64,000 nt of DNA from Desulfatiglans anilini DSM 4660 (GCF_000422285.1 NZ_AULM01000009.1:1-64000), one strand, 5' to 3'. Positions 27,919-35,909 are shown, numbered from the stretch's first letter. Numbers and translations are program-made. The notes: a model not told the origin generated them from the letters alone.

Positions 27919-28947
27919 CTACCCCAAAGGACGCCCGGGCACAGCGGTATCCGCCACGATCCTGCGCACGACGCCCACCCGATCGATGCCGGCCTGGGCG
28001 GCTGCCGCCGCGAAACCAGCGTCGGGCGAAAGACACGGGTTCGCGTTGACCTCCAGGACCCAGGGACACCCATCCCGGTCGACCCTGAAGTCCACCCTGG
28101 CATACCCTTTGAGACCGAAGGCCTCCCAACACGCACGGGCAACGGCCTCCAGGCGTTCCAACAGCCGGGCGTCCGCCTCGTCAAACGTAAAAGAGCGCTG
28201 CGTATGGGCATATTCGAAGGAGGATTCATCCCACTTCGCACGGTAGTCCACCACCCTCGCCTTGCCCGGGGGATAATCCTCGAACCGAATCTCGGCAGGC
28301 GGAAGCACCATGGGCCGGTCATCGCCTCCCAAAAGCCCGAGGTTGAACTCCCGCCCCTCGATGTACCGTTCGGCAAAGCACATGCCGCCTAGAGGGATGC
28401 GGCGCCGCTCCATGATGTCAAGCAGATGCCGCGGTCCGCGAGGGAACACCACGGCATCGTCCCCGAGCCCGACCGACGCATGCTCCCAGACCGACTTGAC
28501 GATGAAGGCCTCCACTTCCAGATCTTCGAGCCGCAAGAGGCTCTCACGGGTGCAATAGGCGGGGGTCGGTATCCCCGCTGCCTCCATGATCCGTTTCGCC
28601 ATGACCTTGTGCGAGGTCAGGTACACGGCATCCGCACCGGCGCCCGTATAGGGAATCTCCAGCCTGTCCAGGAGCGCCGGAACCAGATGGATGAAACACC
28701 CTCGGCCCTCGAGCGATTCAACCAGGTTGAAGACGAAAGCCGGAGCGGCCAGGCATAGATCCTCCTTCAGCCTTTCGAGATTCGGCGTCGCTTCGACGAG
28801 CTCCGGCTGGTACCCGAGGGATGAGAGGGCATCGGAGACCGTTTCCGCCTGCCGAAGGGCGTCCTGCTGATCCGGGGCGCAGCCGGGCGGCAGCCGATCG
28901 ATCAGGATGACGACCCGCCGAGCGGCATTAGACGATGCCCCGTTCAC
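27919..28947 (-). CDS. ATP-grasp ligase, D-Ala-D-Ala ligase-like (second of pair)
   Basis: The 342-aa protein has the Ddl-like N-terminal domain (RVVILIDRLPPGC; VFNLVESLEGRG), an ATP-grasp lid (AKRIMEAAGIPTPA, FIVKSVWEHASVG) and the metal-binding end ARVDFRVDRDG ... LEVNANPCLSP, in which E and N are the Mg ligands. It should activate a carboxylate with ATP and form an amide bond. The frame extends upstream to 29052, but a GTG at 28947 begins one base after the preceding stop and just before the first strand. It sits in a beta-lysine operon, not with wall genes, so a solute or peptide product is more likely than D-Ala-D-Ala. The start is uncertain. Confidence 0.82.
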   Translation of the reverse strand: MNGASSNAARRVVILIDRLPPGCAPDQQDALRQAETVSDALSSLGYQPELVEATPNLERLKEDLCLAAPAFVFNLVESLEGRGCFIHLVPALLDRLEIPYTGAGADAVYLTSHKVMAKRIMEAAGIPTPAYCTRESLLRLEDLEVEAFIVKSVWEHASVGLGDDAVVFPRGPRHLLDIMERRRIPLGGMCFAERYIEGREFNLGLLGGDDRPMVLPPAEIRFEDYPPGKARVVDYRAKWDESSFEYAHTQRSFTFDEADARLLERLEAVARACWEAFGLKGYARVDFRVDRDGCPWVLEVNANPCLSPDAGFAAAAAQAGIDRVGVVRRIVADTAVPGRPLG

Positions 28948-28948
28948 C

Positions 28949-29989
28949 TCAAAAAGCCCCGCCCTGGGCCGTCCGGACTTCCGGTACGACCGTGCAGCAT
29001 GCTGCCGAAGCAGACTCCGGAATCCTTTCCGCGGCCGAGTCCATGATTCCACTCAGGAGATCTCCATAGTCCATGCCGGCCAACCGGCAGAGGATCGGCA
29101 GGTCTGAATGCCCGGGGTGCAATCCCGCCAGAGGGTTTATCTCGATGAAGTGCGGCCTGCCAAGCGCATCGGCCCGCAGATCGATGCGCCCCGCATCCCG
29201 GCATCCCAATCCGCGCCAAGCCCTGAGAGCTGTTTCACCCGCCTGCAAGGCCGTGGCATCCGCCGCCAGACGGTAGCTGACCCGCTCCTCCCATTTCTGC
29301 TTGTTCTCGTAAGAATAGGCGTCCGCTTCGGCCTCGCCCCCGAGGATCACCTCCATCACCCCGAGCACGCGCGCCGCATCCCCCGTTCCGAGTATGCCGA
29401 CGGTGAACTCCCTGCCCGGCAGGAAACGCTCGACCAGCACAGGCTGATCGAAAGCCGCAATCAGGTTCAGACAGACGGAGCGCAGCTCAGCCGGGTTCTC
29501 GATGCGGGAAAGGGCGCTGATCCCCTTGCCGGTCCCCTCTGCGACGGGTTTGGCGAAAAGGGGGTATTCCAGCGCGATAGACTTCAGATCCGCCTCCGCG
29601 CCGACCATAGCGAAATCCGGGGTCGGGACCCCGAGGTCCCGAAGCACCCGTTTGGTCATCCCCTTGTGCAGGGTCAGAGAGAGAACCAGCGGATCGGAGA
29701 AGGTGTAGGGGATCCCGTAACCATCGAGCAGGGCCGGCACCTGCGCCTCGCGGCCGAAACCATACAGCCCTTCGGCGATATTGAAAACCATGCCCCAGCG
29801 CCGCCCGCCGGCGAGTGCCCTGACCAGATCATCCAGATTGCCAATGCGCTCGGTTTCATGGCCGAGCCTCCGAAGCCCGGACTCGATCGCCGCGACGGTC
29901 TCCTCCGAGTCGAACTCCGCCGTCTCCTCCTCGTCCAGACCGAGGGCTAAATAACGATCGCGCAGATCGTAGGTCATCCCGATCAGCAT
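28949..29989 (-). CDS. ATP-grasp ligase, D-Ala-D-Ala ligase-like (first of pair)
   Basis: The 346-aa ligase has MVFNIAEGLYGFGRE (Ddl-like loop), TLHKGMTKRVLRDLGVPTP, the ATP site FAKPVAEGTGKGIS, VERFLPGREFTVGILG and the metal end GRIDLRADALGRPHFIEINP, with EIN as ligands. It is only distantly similar to its neighbour. A perfect Shine-Dalgarno AAGGAGGT at 29992-29999 overlaps the kamA stop, eight or nine bases before the ATG. Together with the next ligase it could join a beta-lysine amine or carboxyl to another amino acid, or two in succession. A true Ddl is missing from the dcw cluster here, so a wall role is not excluded. Confidence 0.85.
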   Translation of the reverse strand: MLIGMTYDLRDRYLALGLDEEETAEFDSEETVAAIESGLRRLGHETERIGNLDDLVRALAGGRRWGMVFNIAEGLYGFGREAQVPALLDGYGIPYTFSDPLVLSLTLHKGMTKRVLRDLGVPTPDFAMVGAEADLKSIALEYPLFAKPVAEGTGKGISALSRIENPAELRSVCLNLIAAFDQPVLVERFLPGREFTVGILGTGDAARVLGVMEVILGGEAEADAYSYENKQKWEERVSYRLAADATALQAGETALRAWRGLGCRDAGRIDLRADALGRPHFIEINPLAGLHPGHSDLPILCRLAGMDYGDLLSGIMDSAAERIPESASAACCTVVPEVRTAQGGAF

Positions 29990-29998
29990 AGGACCTCC

Positions 29999-31312
29999 TT
30001 ACATCGTCGAATGTTCGGCAGGAGGGTCACCCGGCCCGCCGGGATAACGGAATAGACGCGACTGGTAATTTCTGAGCACCAGGTCCCCATCCTCCCAGCC
30101 GACCACCGTCTCGGGCAGCAGGGGAATCTTTCCCCCTCCGCCGGGGGCATCGATGACATAGGTGGGGACAGCATATCCCGAGGTGTGGCCGCGCAGCCCC
30201 GCAATGATCTCGAGGCCCTTTTCGACCGGCGTCCTGAAGTGGGACGAACCAAGGATCGGGTCGCACTGGTACAGGTAGTAAGGGCGCACCCGCAACCGTA
30301 AAAGCCCCTGGAAAAGGGCTTTCATCGTCTCGACCCGGTCGTTGATCCCCTTCAGAAGCACCGTCTGACTGCCAAGGGGAATCCCCGCGTTGGCGAGCCG
30401 CTCGCAGGCACAGGCCGTTTCCTGGGTCAACTCCGCCGGGTGCGTAAAATGGATGCTCATCCACAGGGGATGAAAACGCTTGAGCATCCGGACCAATTCG
30501 GGGGTGATCCGTTGCGGGAGGACGGCCGGGACCTTGGTGCCGATCCGGAGGAATTCCACATGACGGATGCGGCGCAGCCGCTTGAGGAGCCAGGCCAGTT
30601 TCTCATCCGGAAGGGTCAGGGGATCACCGCCGGAGATCAGCACGTCGCGGATCGTCTTCGTCTTTTCGATGTAGCGGATGGCTTCTTCCCACTGAGACTG
30701 CGGAAGTCCGGAGCCATCGCGATGACCGACCATACGCGATCGTGTGCAATAACGGCAGTAGGTAGAACAAAAATCGGTCACCAGGAAAAGCACCCGGTCC
30801 GGGTATCGATGCACCAGCCCCCTTATCGGACTGTCGGATTCCTCCCCCAACGGGTCCTCGGCCTCGCCGGGAGAGCGGACGCATTCCGCTCTCAGCGGCA
30901 CCACGGAACGTCTGATCCCCTGCCCGGGGTCGTGCCCATCCAGAAGGCTGGCGTAGTAGGGTGTAATGGCGAGCGGCAGCTGGGAACCCCTGAGCTGGGT
31001 CGCCCGCTCTTCCTTGATCAGGTCGATGACGGGTTCCAGGTCCTCGACCTTGCGATACCGGTGCTGGATCTGCCATCGCCAGTCGTTCCACTCGTGCGGG
31101 GTGGTATCCGGGAAAAACCGCTGACGGAAGTTCCTGGTGCGGAGGTTCTCAGGAAATCTGGGTACATGAAACACTCTTTTCGACGAAGCGTCCGGTACAC
31201 GCCTCAAACGAACAGCCGGCGCAAGGGTATGCCCAGCGGTTTCCAGGCTGGGCAGGGCCGGCCCGGAACTGGGAGGCTCGAATTCCTCCGGCAACACGAT
31301 CTCGCTTTTCAT
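29999..31312 (-). CDS. kamA: Lysine 2,3-aminomutase (KamA/AblA-type radical SAM enzyme)
   Basis: The 437-aa enzyme should convert L-lysine to beta-lysine using a 4Fe-4S cluster, SAM and PLP. The cluster motif is C182-x3-C186-x2-C189, followed by Arg191 for the substrate carboxylate. The PLP lysine is K395 in APGGGGKIP. D351 (QCDP) and D388 (IDAP) align, with one constant offset of 58, to Asp293 and Asp330 that bind the lysine side chain in the Clostridium subterminale enzyme; glutamate 2,3-aminomutases differ at both. The full C-terminal region argues against the shorter EpmB. Its start overlaps the upstream small gene by four bases. Confidence 0.93.
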   Translation of the reverse strand: MKSEIVLPEEFEPPSSGPALPSLETAGHTLAPAVRLRRVPDASSKRVFHVPRFPENLRTRNFRQRFFPDTTPHEWNDWRWQIQHRYRKVEDLEPVIDLIKEERATQLRGSQLPLAITPYYASLLDGHDPGQGIRRSVVPLRAECVRSPGEAEDPLGEESDSPIRGLVHRYPDRVLFLVTDFCSTYCRYCTRSRMVGHRDGSGLPQSQWEEAIRYIEKTKTIRDVLISGGDPLTLPDEKLAWLLKRLRRIRHVEFLRIGTKVPAVLPQRITPELVRMLKRFHPLWMSIHFTHPAELTQETACACERLANAGIPLGSQTVLLKGINDRVETMKALFQGLLRLRVRPYYLYQCDPILGSSHFRTPVEKGLEIIAGLRGHTSGYAVPTYVIDAPGGGGKIPLLPETVVGWEDGDLVLRNYQSRLFRYPGGPGDPPAEHSTM

Positions 31313-31599
31313 TCCGCCTTCATTCCTCCTATATCCAGATAGTTGTCCTTACAATGAACATCCCAGTCTTTCACCAAATGAAATGCCTTCACCTTTACAA
31401 CCTTCTTCCTGCCGATCATCCGGACTTCCCCCGTCAGATCCACCTCCTTCCGGATCATCGCCTTCAACGCCTCACCCTTTTCATCGGGGTCGATATGGTA
31501 TTCCCCTTCGCCTTGAGTTGAAATGGCGATCCTCAACACGTTGCCTTTCTCATCCCATTCAACGGGAATAATCAGGCCTTTTCCTCGCATTGTTATCAT
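31309..31599 (-). CDS. Unknown 96-aa protein, first gene of the beta-lysine operon
   Basis: This 96-aa hydrophilic protein has no membrane segment, signal peptide or motif I recognise. It contains GKGLIIPVEWDEKGN, STQGEGEYHIDPDEKG and RKKVVKVKAFHLV in an alternating strand-rich pattern. The ATG at 31599 has GGAG about ten bases upstream; another at 31590 is possible. The stop overlaps the kamA ATG (ATGA), so translation is coupled to kamA. The sigma-54 promoter lies about 70 bases upstream. Candidate roles are a pathway regulator, a partner of KamA or a carrier-type protein, but nothing in the sequence decides this. Confidence 0.7.
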   Translation of the reverse strand: MITMRGKGLIIPVEWDEKGNVLRIAISTQGEGEYHIDPDEKGEALKAMIRKEVDLTGEVRMIGRKKVVKVKAFHLVKDWDVHCKDNYLDIGGMKAE

Positions 31600-31676
31600 C
31601 GGCGGCTTTCTCCATTGCATGGACGGCGTCCAGGGGTCTCGAAGCGCCTGGATAACCCCAGTCTCCAGGGCCACAT

Positions 31677-31692
31677 AGCAAGCAACATGCCA
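31677..31692 (-). promoter_or_regulatory. Sigma-54 (-24/-12) promoter of the beta-lysine operon
   Basis: On the minus strand it reads TGGCATGTTGCTTGCT: the -24 element TGGCA and the -12 element TTGCT with the required spacing, matching the consensus TGGCAC-N5-TTGCW at nearly every base. Transcription would begin near 31666, giving a leader of about 65 bases before the first ATG at 31599. A sigma-54 activator gene is transcribed divergently from the same intergenic region. Confidence 0.8.
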
Positions 31693-31990
31693 CAAATTAA
31701 CAGTTGGATATTCGGATATTTTTATCGACGACCCCCAAAAAACGGAATCCTGGATTCTTTGCCGGACGGAACCCGGGCGGCACCCGGTCCCGCAACCCGG
31801 AGATCCTCCCCCCGAACGGATGAACCCCTCCTTCCCGGCCCCCTGAACCCGATGGAGGCAAATCAACCTTCTATAGGGTCCCTCCGTTTCGGAACCGTCA
31901 GGGTGCGCATCGGGCGGGCCCTGTCATGTCTGCCATCAAATAGCTATAACTATTGGATAAAAATAGCCATCTCGCAATCCTGGTTTCTCG

Positions 31991-32021
31991 TTGACATTTG
32001 CGGAAAAATGGTCACTATGAC
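31991..32021 (+). promoter_or_regulatory. Possible promoter and operator of the sigma-54 activator gene
   Basis: A perfect -35 TTGACA (31991-31996) is followed after 19 bases by TATGAC (32016-32021, four of six). The GTCA-CTA-TGAC palindrome (32011-32021) covers the -10 region and could be an operator for autorepression. The long spacer makes the promoter call tentative. The remainder of the 31693-32183 interval has an AATAG/CTATT inverted repeat near 31940 but no gene. Confidence 0.35.
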
Positions 32022-32183
32022 AGATCATGTCCGGCTCGCCTCCTGCCGAGAAATGGCCGCTGCGGCGGGTTTTTGAAGGATATCTTGAAGACCTCGTTTC
32101 GGGTCTCTCCCTGCCCCGGGCCAAATCCAGGGTCGATATCCGCTGCCGAAGGGCGCGAGAGCCCGCGGATCCCGGATGTGGGA

Positions 32184-32294
32184 ATATATCCAGGAAATCG
32201 ATCGCTTGCGCGGAGGCAACCTGCAGGTCGCCGCACAAGCAAACGTGCAGATGGACGCCGAGATTGGCCAAAAAGACCATTTCCGGATTGAAAC
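32184..32294 (+). repeat. Dispersed intergenic repeat, copy E (right half)
   Basis: The right half aligns almost exactly with copies A and B: GAAATCGATCGCTTGCGCGG, CCTGCAGGTCGCC, CACAAGCAAACGTGCAGATG and GACGCCGAGATTGGCC, ending at TTTCCGGATTG. The hairpin module is absent. It ends 30 bases before the start of the sigma-54 activator gene. Confidence 0.85.
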
Positions 32295-32323
32295 CAGCTA
32301 GATGATTGAATCAAGGTTAGAGG

Positions 32324-33742
32324 ATGAGTGACATCCAGTCTTATCTCGTCCTGTCCAAAGACCCGGCGCTCAGGCGGCAGATGCGCTCTTGCCTGCCCAA
32401 GGAAGGCAGGCTCGATTTCGCGCATGGAAAGGCTGCAGCGTTGGAATTATTCCGAAAACGGCGGCACACGCACCTGTTTATCGATCTCAGGGTCCTGGAG
32501 GAGCAGGACCAATCGGTGGACTACACTCAGGCTCTTTCCCCGTTCCGCGGAATCGACCCCCAGCCTGTGGTCATCGTGCTGTCGGCCGCCTTGCGTAACA
32601 GTGAAGATCTGAAGGCCATCGGCGCCGGTGCAAACTATTTCATGACACTCCCCATCACCCCTGAAAAGATCAACCAGGTGGCTGCCAGGTTCAGCACCAC
32701 CAACCATGCCGCAACGGTTGAGGTCAAACGGAACATCATCGAGCATGCCGCCTTTTCCCCGATCATCGACACCCGAAACCCCGTCATGAAAGGGGTCTTC
32801 GAGAAGATACACTCCGTCGCCCTTACGAAAAGCACGGTCCTGCTGGTGGGCGAAACCGGAACCGGCAAAGGCGTCCTTGCCAGGCTTATCCATGAGATGA
32901 GCAATCGGAGGGAAGCCCCGTTTATCAGCGTTCATTGCGGCGCCATACCGGATTCCCTGCTCGAGAGCGAGTTGTTCGGACACGAAAAAGGGGCCTTTAC
33001 AGGTGCCCTGCGCAAGAAGCACGGCAAATTCGAACTGGCGCGGGGAGGGACCGTTTTCCTCGACGAAATCGGGACAATCACCCCCGCGGCTCAGGTTAAA
33101 CTCCTTCAGATTCTGCAGGATGGGACCTTCGAACGTATCGGAGGCGAGGAGGTGCTCGAGGCCAACGTGAGGATCGTCGCCGCAACCAACGCGAACCTCG
33201 AAAAAATGTGTGAAGAAGGACAGTTTCGGAAGGATCTGTTCTACCGCCTGAATGTATTCCCCATCCATATACCTCCACTGCGCGAACGCCTCGAGGATGT
33301 CCCTCTGTTCGTCGCCAGTTTCCTGCGCAAACTGAATGGACTTTACGCCAAGAACATCCTCAGTGTTCACCCTCTGGTCATCGAAAAATTCAAATGCCAC
33401 ACCTGGCCCGGAAATATCCGGGAACTGGAGAACCTGGTCGAGAGGGCCTATATCCTCGAAACAGAAACCGAACTGCGCCCCAAAAGTTTCCCGATCGAGA
33501 TGGTCGAGACGCAGGCGCCGGCCCCCGGCCATGCCACGGACACGTCCATGACATTGTCGCAATTCAGGCGAAAGGGTTTGGAGGATATCGAAAAGTTCTA
33601 CATCAGGCAACTGCTGACCCGCCACAGAGGACGCATCAAAGATTCAGCGGATTCGGCTGGAATTACAACACGGCAACTGCATAAACTGATGACGAAATAC
33701 GGTATCCACAAGGAAGAATTCAAAGCGCTTCATATAACCTGA
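32324..33742 (+). CDS. Sigma-54-dependent transcriptional activator with degenerate receiver
   Basis: The 472-aa regulator has an N-terminal receiver-like domain (1-120), a AAA+ domain (about 145-380) and a C-terminal Fis-type helix-turn-helix (about 440-462, [13 protein letters not shown]). The AAA+ part is intact: Walker A GETGTGKG (176-183), the sigma-54 contact loop GAFTGA (223-228), Walker B VFLDEIG and the R-finger region FYRLNVFPI. In the receiver Asp54 is present, but the paired N-terminal acidic residues and the usual Lys of KPF (here LPI) are missing, so phosphorylation control is doubtful. It faces away from the beta-lysine operon with its sigma-54 promoter and is its most likely activator. 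Confidence 0.92.
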   Translation: MSDIQSYLVLSKDPALRRQMRSCLPKEGRLDFAHGKAAALELFRKRRHTHLFIDLRVLEEQDQSVDYTQALSPFRGIDPQPVVIVLSAALRNSEDLKAIGAGANYFMTLPITPEKINQVAARFSTTNHAATVEVKRNIIEHAAFSPIIDTRNPVMKGVFEKIHSVALTKSTVLLVGETGTGKGVLARLIHEMSNRREAPFISVHCGAIPDSLLESELFGHEKGAFTGALRKKHGKFELARGGTVFLDEIGTITPAAQVKLLQILQDGTFERIGGEEVLEANVRIVAATNANLEKMCEEGQFRKDLFYRLNVFPIHIPPLRERLEDVPLFVASFLRKLNGLYAKNILSVHPLVIEKFKCHTWPGNIRELENLVERAYILETETELRPKSFPIEMVETQAPAPGHATDTSMTLSQFRRKGLEDIEKFYIRQLLTRHRGRIKDSADSAGITTRQLHKLMTKYGIHKEEFKALHIT

Positions 33743-33802
33743 TGCCTGTGATGCCGTGGCAAAACTCATTCCCGGGGGAATTCACACCTATTCTCACTGA
33801 AT

Positions 33803-33862
33803 GTCCACCCGCAAATGATTTTCCGGTACAACCCAGTTTCCAACCCGGAAATTCGGAGTTTT
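33803..33862 (+). repeat. Dispersed intergenic repeat, copy F (left arm only)
   Basis: GCAAATGATTTTCCGG, ACCCAGTTTCCAA and CCGGAAATTCGGAG align with the left arm of copy B (ATGATTTCCCGG, ACCCAGTTTCCAA). The hairpin module and right half are absent. It lies between the sigma-54 activator gene and the zinc-ribbon gene. Confidence 0.65.
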
Positions 33863-33869
33863 CAGGATC

Positions 33870-34088
33870 ATGCAAGACAAGGTTCTAATCTGTATTCAGT
33901 GCAACAATGCTTTTGTTTTTTCCGTGGACGAGCAGAAGCACTTTCTGAGCATGGGATTCGATCCTCCAAGGCGCTGCCCATCCTGCCGAAAAAACAAGTT
34001 CAAGGAATCTGAAGCAAAATCCCGAAAGAACAATAAGTACAAGAAAAAGCATTTTCGCATGAAATATGACGAAGATCTGGGTGAATAA
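33870..34088 (+). CDS. Small zinc-ribbon protein
   Basis: The 72-aa protein has two Cys pairs, CIQC at residues 8-11 and CPSC at about 36-39, as in the zf-trcl-type probable zinc-binding domain, and a very basic, charged tail (KSRKNNKYKKKH) ending acidic. It may bind nucleic acid or a metal-dependent partner. The same frame runs back to 33815, but the ATG at 33870 starts at the zinc ribbon. No upstream Shine-Dalgarno stands out beyond a weak TCAGGATC. No neighbouring gene suggests a role. Confidence 0.75.
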   Translation: MQDKVLICIQCNNAFVFSVDEQKHFLSMGFDPPRRCPSCRKNKFKESEAKSRKNNKYKKKHFRMKYDEDLGE

Positions 34089-34499
34089 TACCCGTGTTTC
34101 AGACATGATCCACTCCGACGAGCAGCAACCACCCGCCGAGGCCCCCTGCATTCGGGTCCATCCCCTCTCACTTTTGTCCGAAGGCAAGGAGTCGACCTCA
34201 GCTCTTGTCCGATAATCATCCGCCCAGTGGACGAAAAAGGAAACCCGGAACAGAAATTTTTCACGGCCGGGATGCGTACAGCCTCTCTCTCCTTTTAGTC
34301 AGCTCAACCCAAGAACAAATGGTTCCTTTTGATCTGAAAAGAGAAACCACGGTTCCGTTTTTCACCCGTTCCTTCCGAGGTCCCAACGGGATCTTCCAGA
34401 CTTTGCCCGCCATTAAGACTTTACAGATGCACCGGGCTTATGCATGATGGCTGAACTCGCGTTCGCCGGCAGATGCACCCTTGACAGCGTAACGCGTAT
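34089..34499. other. Intergenic region with no recognisable gene
   Basis: About 400 bases between the zinc-ribbon gene and repeat copy G. One plus-strand ORF of 80 codons (34205-34447) has no ribosome-binding site, domain or family character. No terminator, promoter or RNA could be supported. Confidence 0.45.
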
Positions 34500-34762
34500 C
34501 CCTCCGGAAGTGGTCTTTTAGGCCGATCCCGCGTCGGTCTGCGCGCGCTTGTGCGGCAACCTGCAGATCGGCGTAGCCGATTGATATTGTTGATATTAGA
34601 CAAGCAAGGACCAGCCGCGAAGCGGCGGGGCTGAACTCCCGAAGGGTGCGAAGAAACCGGGACCCGCCCCGCAGGGGTGGGACTGAGGACGCGCAGCGTG
34701 TGGAGAAAAATCCTCATTTCCGGATGGGAAACTCGGTTCTACCGGAAAGCCATTTCCGGACG
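34500..34762 (-). repeat. Dispersed intergenic repeat, copy G (complete, inverted, hairpin module doubled)
   Basis: Read on the minus strand it begins TCCGGAAATGG, TTTCCGGTAGAACC, CCATCCGGAAATGAGG, then two hairpin units (CACGC-TGC-GCGT with CCCC-TGC-GGGGCGGG; GCACCC-TTC-GGGAG with CCGC-TTC-GCGG), then TAATATCAACAATATCAA and a right half with GATCTGCAGGTTGCC and GGCCTAAAAGACCACTTCCGG. It is a full-length, diverged copy. Its upper-coordinate end abuts the ribosome-binding site of the DUF481 gene. Confidence 0.8.
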
Positions 34763-34790
34763 ATCTCATCTAAGGAGGAGAAAAACGTCT

Positions 34791-35816
34791 ATGTTGGAAG
34801 CCAGTAAAAAATGGATCGTATTGCTTGCCGCCGGTTTCTGGATACTGTCCTGCGAGGGTGCCTCGGCCGATCAGGTGCGCCTCAAGAACGGAGATCAATT
34901 GAGCGGACGCTTGATCAGTATGGAAAAGGGCGTGCTTCAACTCGAAACCTCCTACGCAGGCACAATCCAGATCGATGCAAAGGAGATCGTCTGTCTCACT
35001 GCTGAAGAAAAGGTAACGGTGTTGTTACAGGACGACCAAGTCCTGATCGGCAAACTGACGTGCCCTGAGAACGAAACCGTAGAGGTTGAGGGGGAACAGG
35101 TGACGACCACCCAACCGATGGCCATCACCAGCCTGAAAGCCATCAATCCATCTCCGAAAATCAAGTCCCGCGGGGATATCACCCTGGGCGCCAGCCGCTC
35201 GACCGGAAATACGGACACCCTGGAGTCCAATGCCGCCGCCCGTTTCGAGACCCGCGCGGACAGGCAGCGTTTCACCATTGCAGGCAAGTACAATTACGGC
35301 GAAACCGACGGCGTCGAGGACAAGCGCAATGCGTTGGGAACCATGAAATACGACTATTTCATGACCGAAAAGATCTATCTTTACGCCAACACCCTTCTCG
35401 AAAACGACCGTTTCCAGGATTTGAAGCTGCGCTCCACCCTCGGCACCGGCGTCGGCTACCAGATCTTCGACACCGAAAAAATGGCGCTGTTCGTCGAGGC
35501 AGGCCCGTCTTATATCAATAAGGATTTTTATGAAGCCGAGGACGAAAGCGGAGCGGCCGGCCGATGGGCCGTCGGCTTCGACTGGGATATCTTGCCAAAC
35601 CGGGTCAAATTCTTCCATCGGCATGAAGGATACATCTACGACGCAGACGGCGGAGCCTATTATATCCGCTCCGAACAAGGATTCCGCCTGCCGCTGCTGG
35701 ATCGCTTCTTTGCCAACTTCGAAGTGGATTACACCTACGACAGCGCCCCGGCGCCGGACAGAGAACGCAGCGACACGACGTACATCTTCGGTCTGGGATA
35801 CGAATTCGCGCTGTAA
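34791..35816 (+). CDS. DUF481 (YdiY-like) outer-membrane beta-barrel protein
   Basis: The 341-aa exported protein has a signal peptide (hydrophobic KKWIVLLAAGFWILS, then ASA before DQVRLKNGD). After it comes an N-terminal region of about 110 residues (GDQLSGRLISMEKG; LIGKLTCPENETV), and then a DUF481 barrel (about 125-341) starting GDITLGASRSTGNTDT with alternating amphipathic strands and a terminal aromatic-rich strand (YIFGLGYEFAL). DUF481 proteins of the YdiY type are outer-membrane proteins of unknown cargo; YdiY is acid-inducible in E. coli. AAGGAGGAG upstream of the ATG at 34791 fixes the start despite an open frame back to 34677. Confidence 0.87.
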   Translation: MLEASKKWIVLLAAGFWILSCEGASADQVRLKNGDQLSGRLISMEKGVLQLETSYAGTIQIDAKEIVCLTAEEKVTVLLQDDQVLIGKLTCPENETVEVEGEQVTTTQPMAITSLKAINPSPKIKSRGDITLGASRSTGNTDTLESNAAARFETRADRQRFTIAGKYNYGETDGVEDKRNALGTMKYDYFMTEKIYLYANTLLENDRFQDLKLRSTLGTGVGYQIFDTEKMALFVEAGPSYINKDFYEAEDESGAAGRWAVGFDWDILPNRVKFFHRHEGYIYDADGGAYYIRSEQGFRLPLLDRFFANFEVDYTYDSAPAPDRERSDTTYIFGLGYEFAL

Positions 35817-35839
35817 AGGGCCTGAACAGCCAGCGGAAA

Positions 35840-35878
35840 CCGGCAGGTCTGCGGTTCGGGAACGACCGCGCCTGCCGG
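35840..35878 (+). other. Two-tier hairpin downstream of the DUF481 gene
   Basis: CCGGCAGG (35840-35847) pairs perfectly with CCTGCCGG (35871-35878), and inside it GCGGT pairs with ACCGC. No T-tract follows, so it is not a standard intrinsic terminator. It lies 23 bases past the stop codon and may protect the mRNA end. Confidence 0.45.
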
Positions 35879-35909
35879 GCCATTGGGAATGACCCTTCCG
35901 CATGACGGC

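Noticed and set aside
34205..34447. Plus-strand frame of 80 codons
   Set aside because: No ribosome-binding site, no motif, and it ends next to a repeat.
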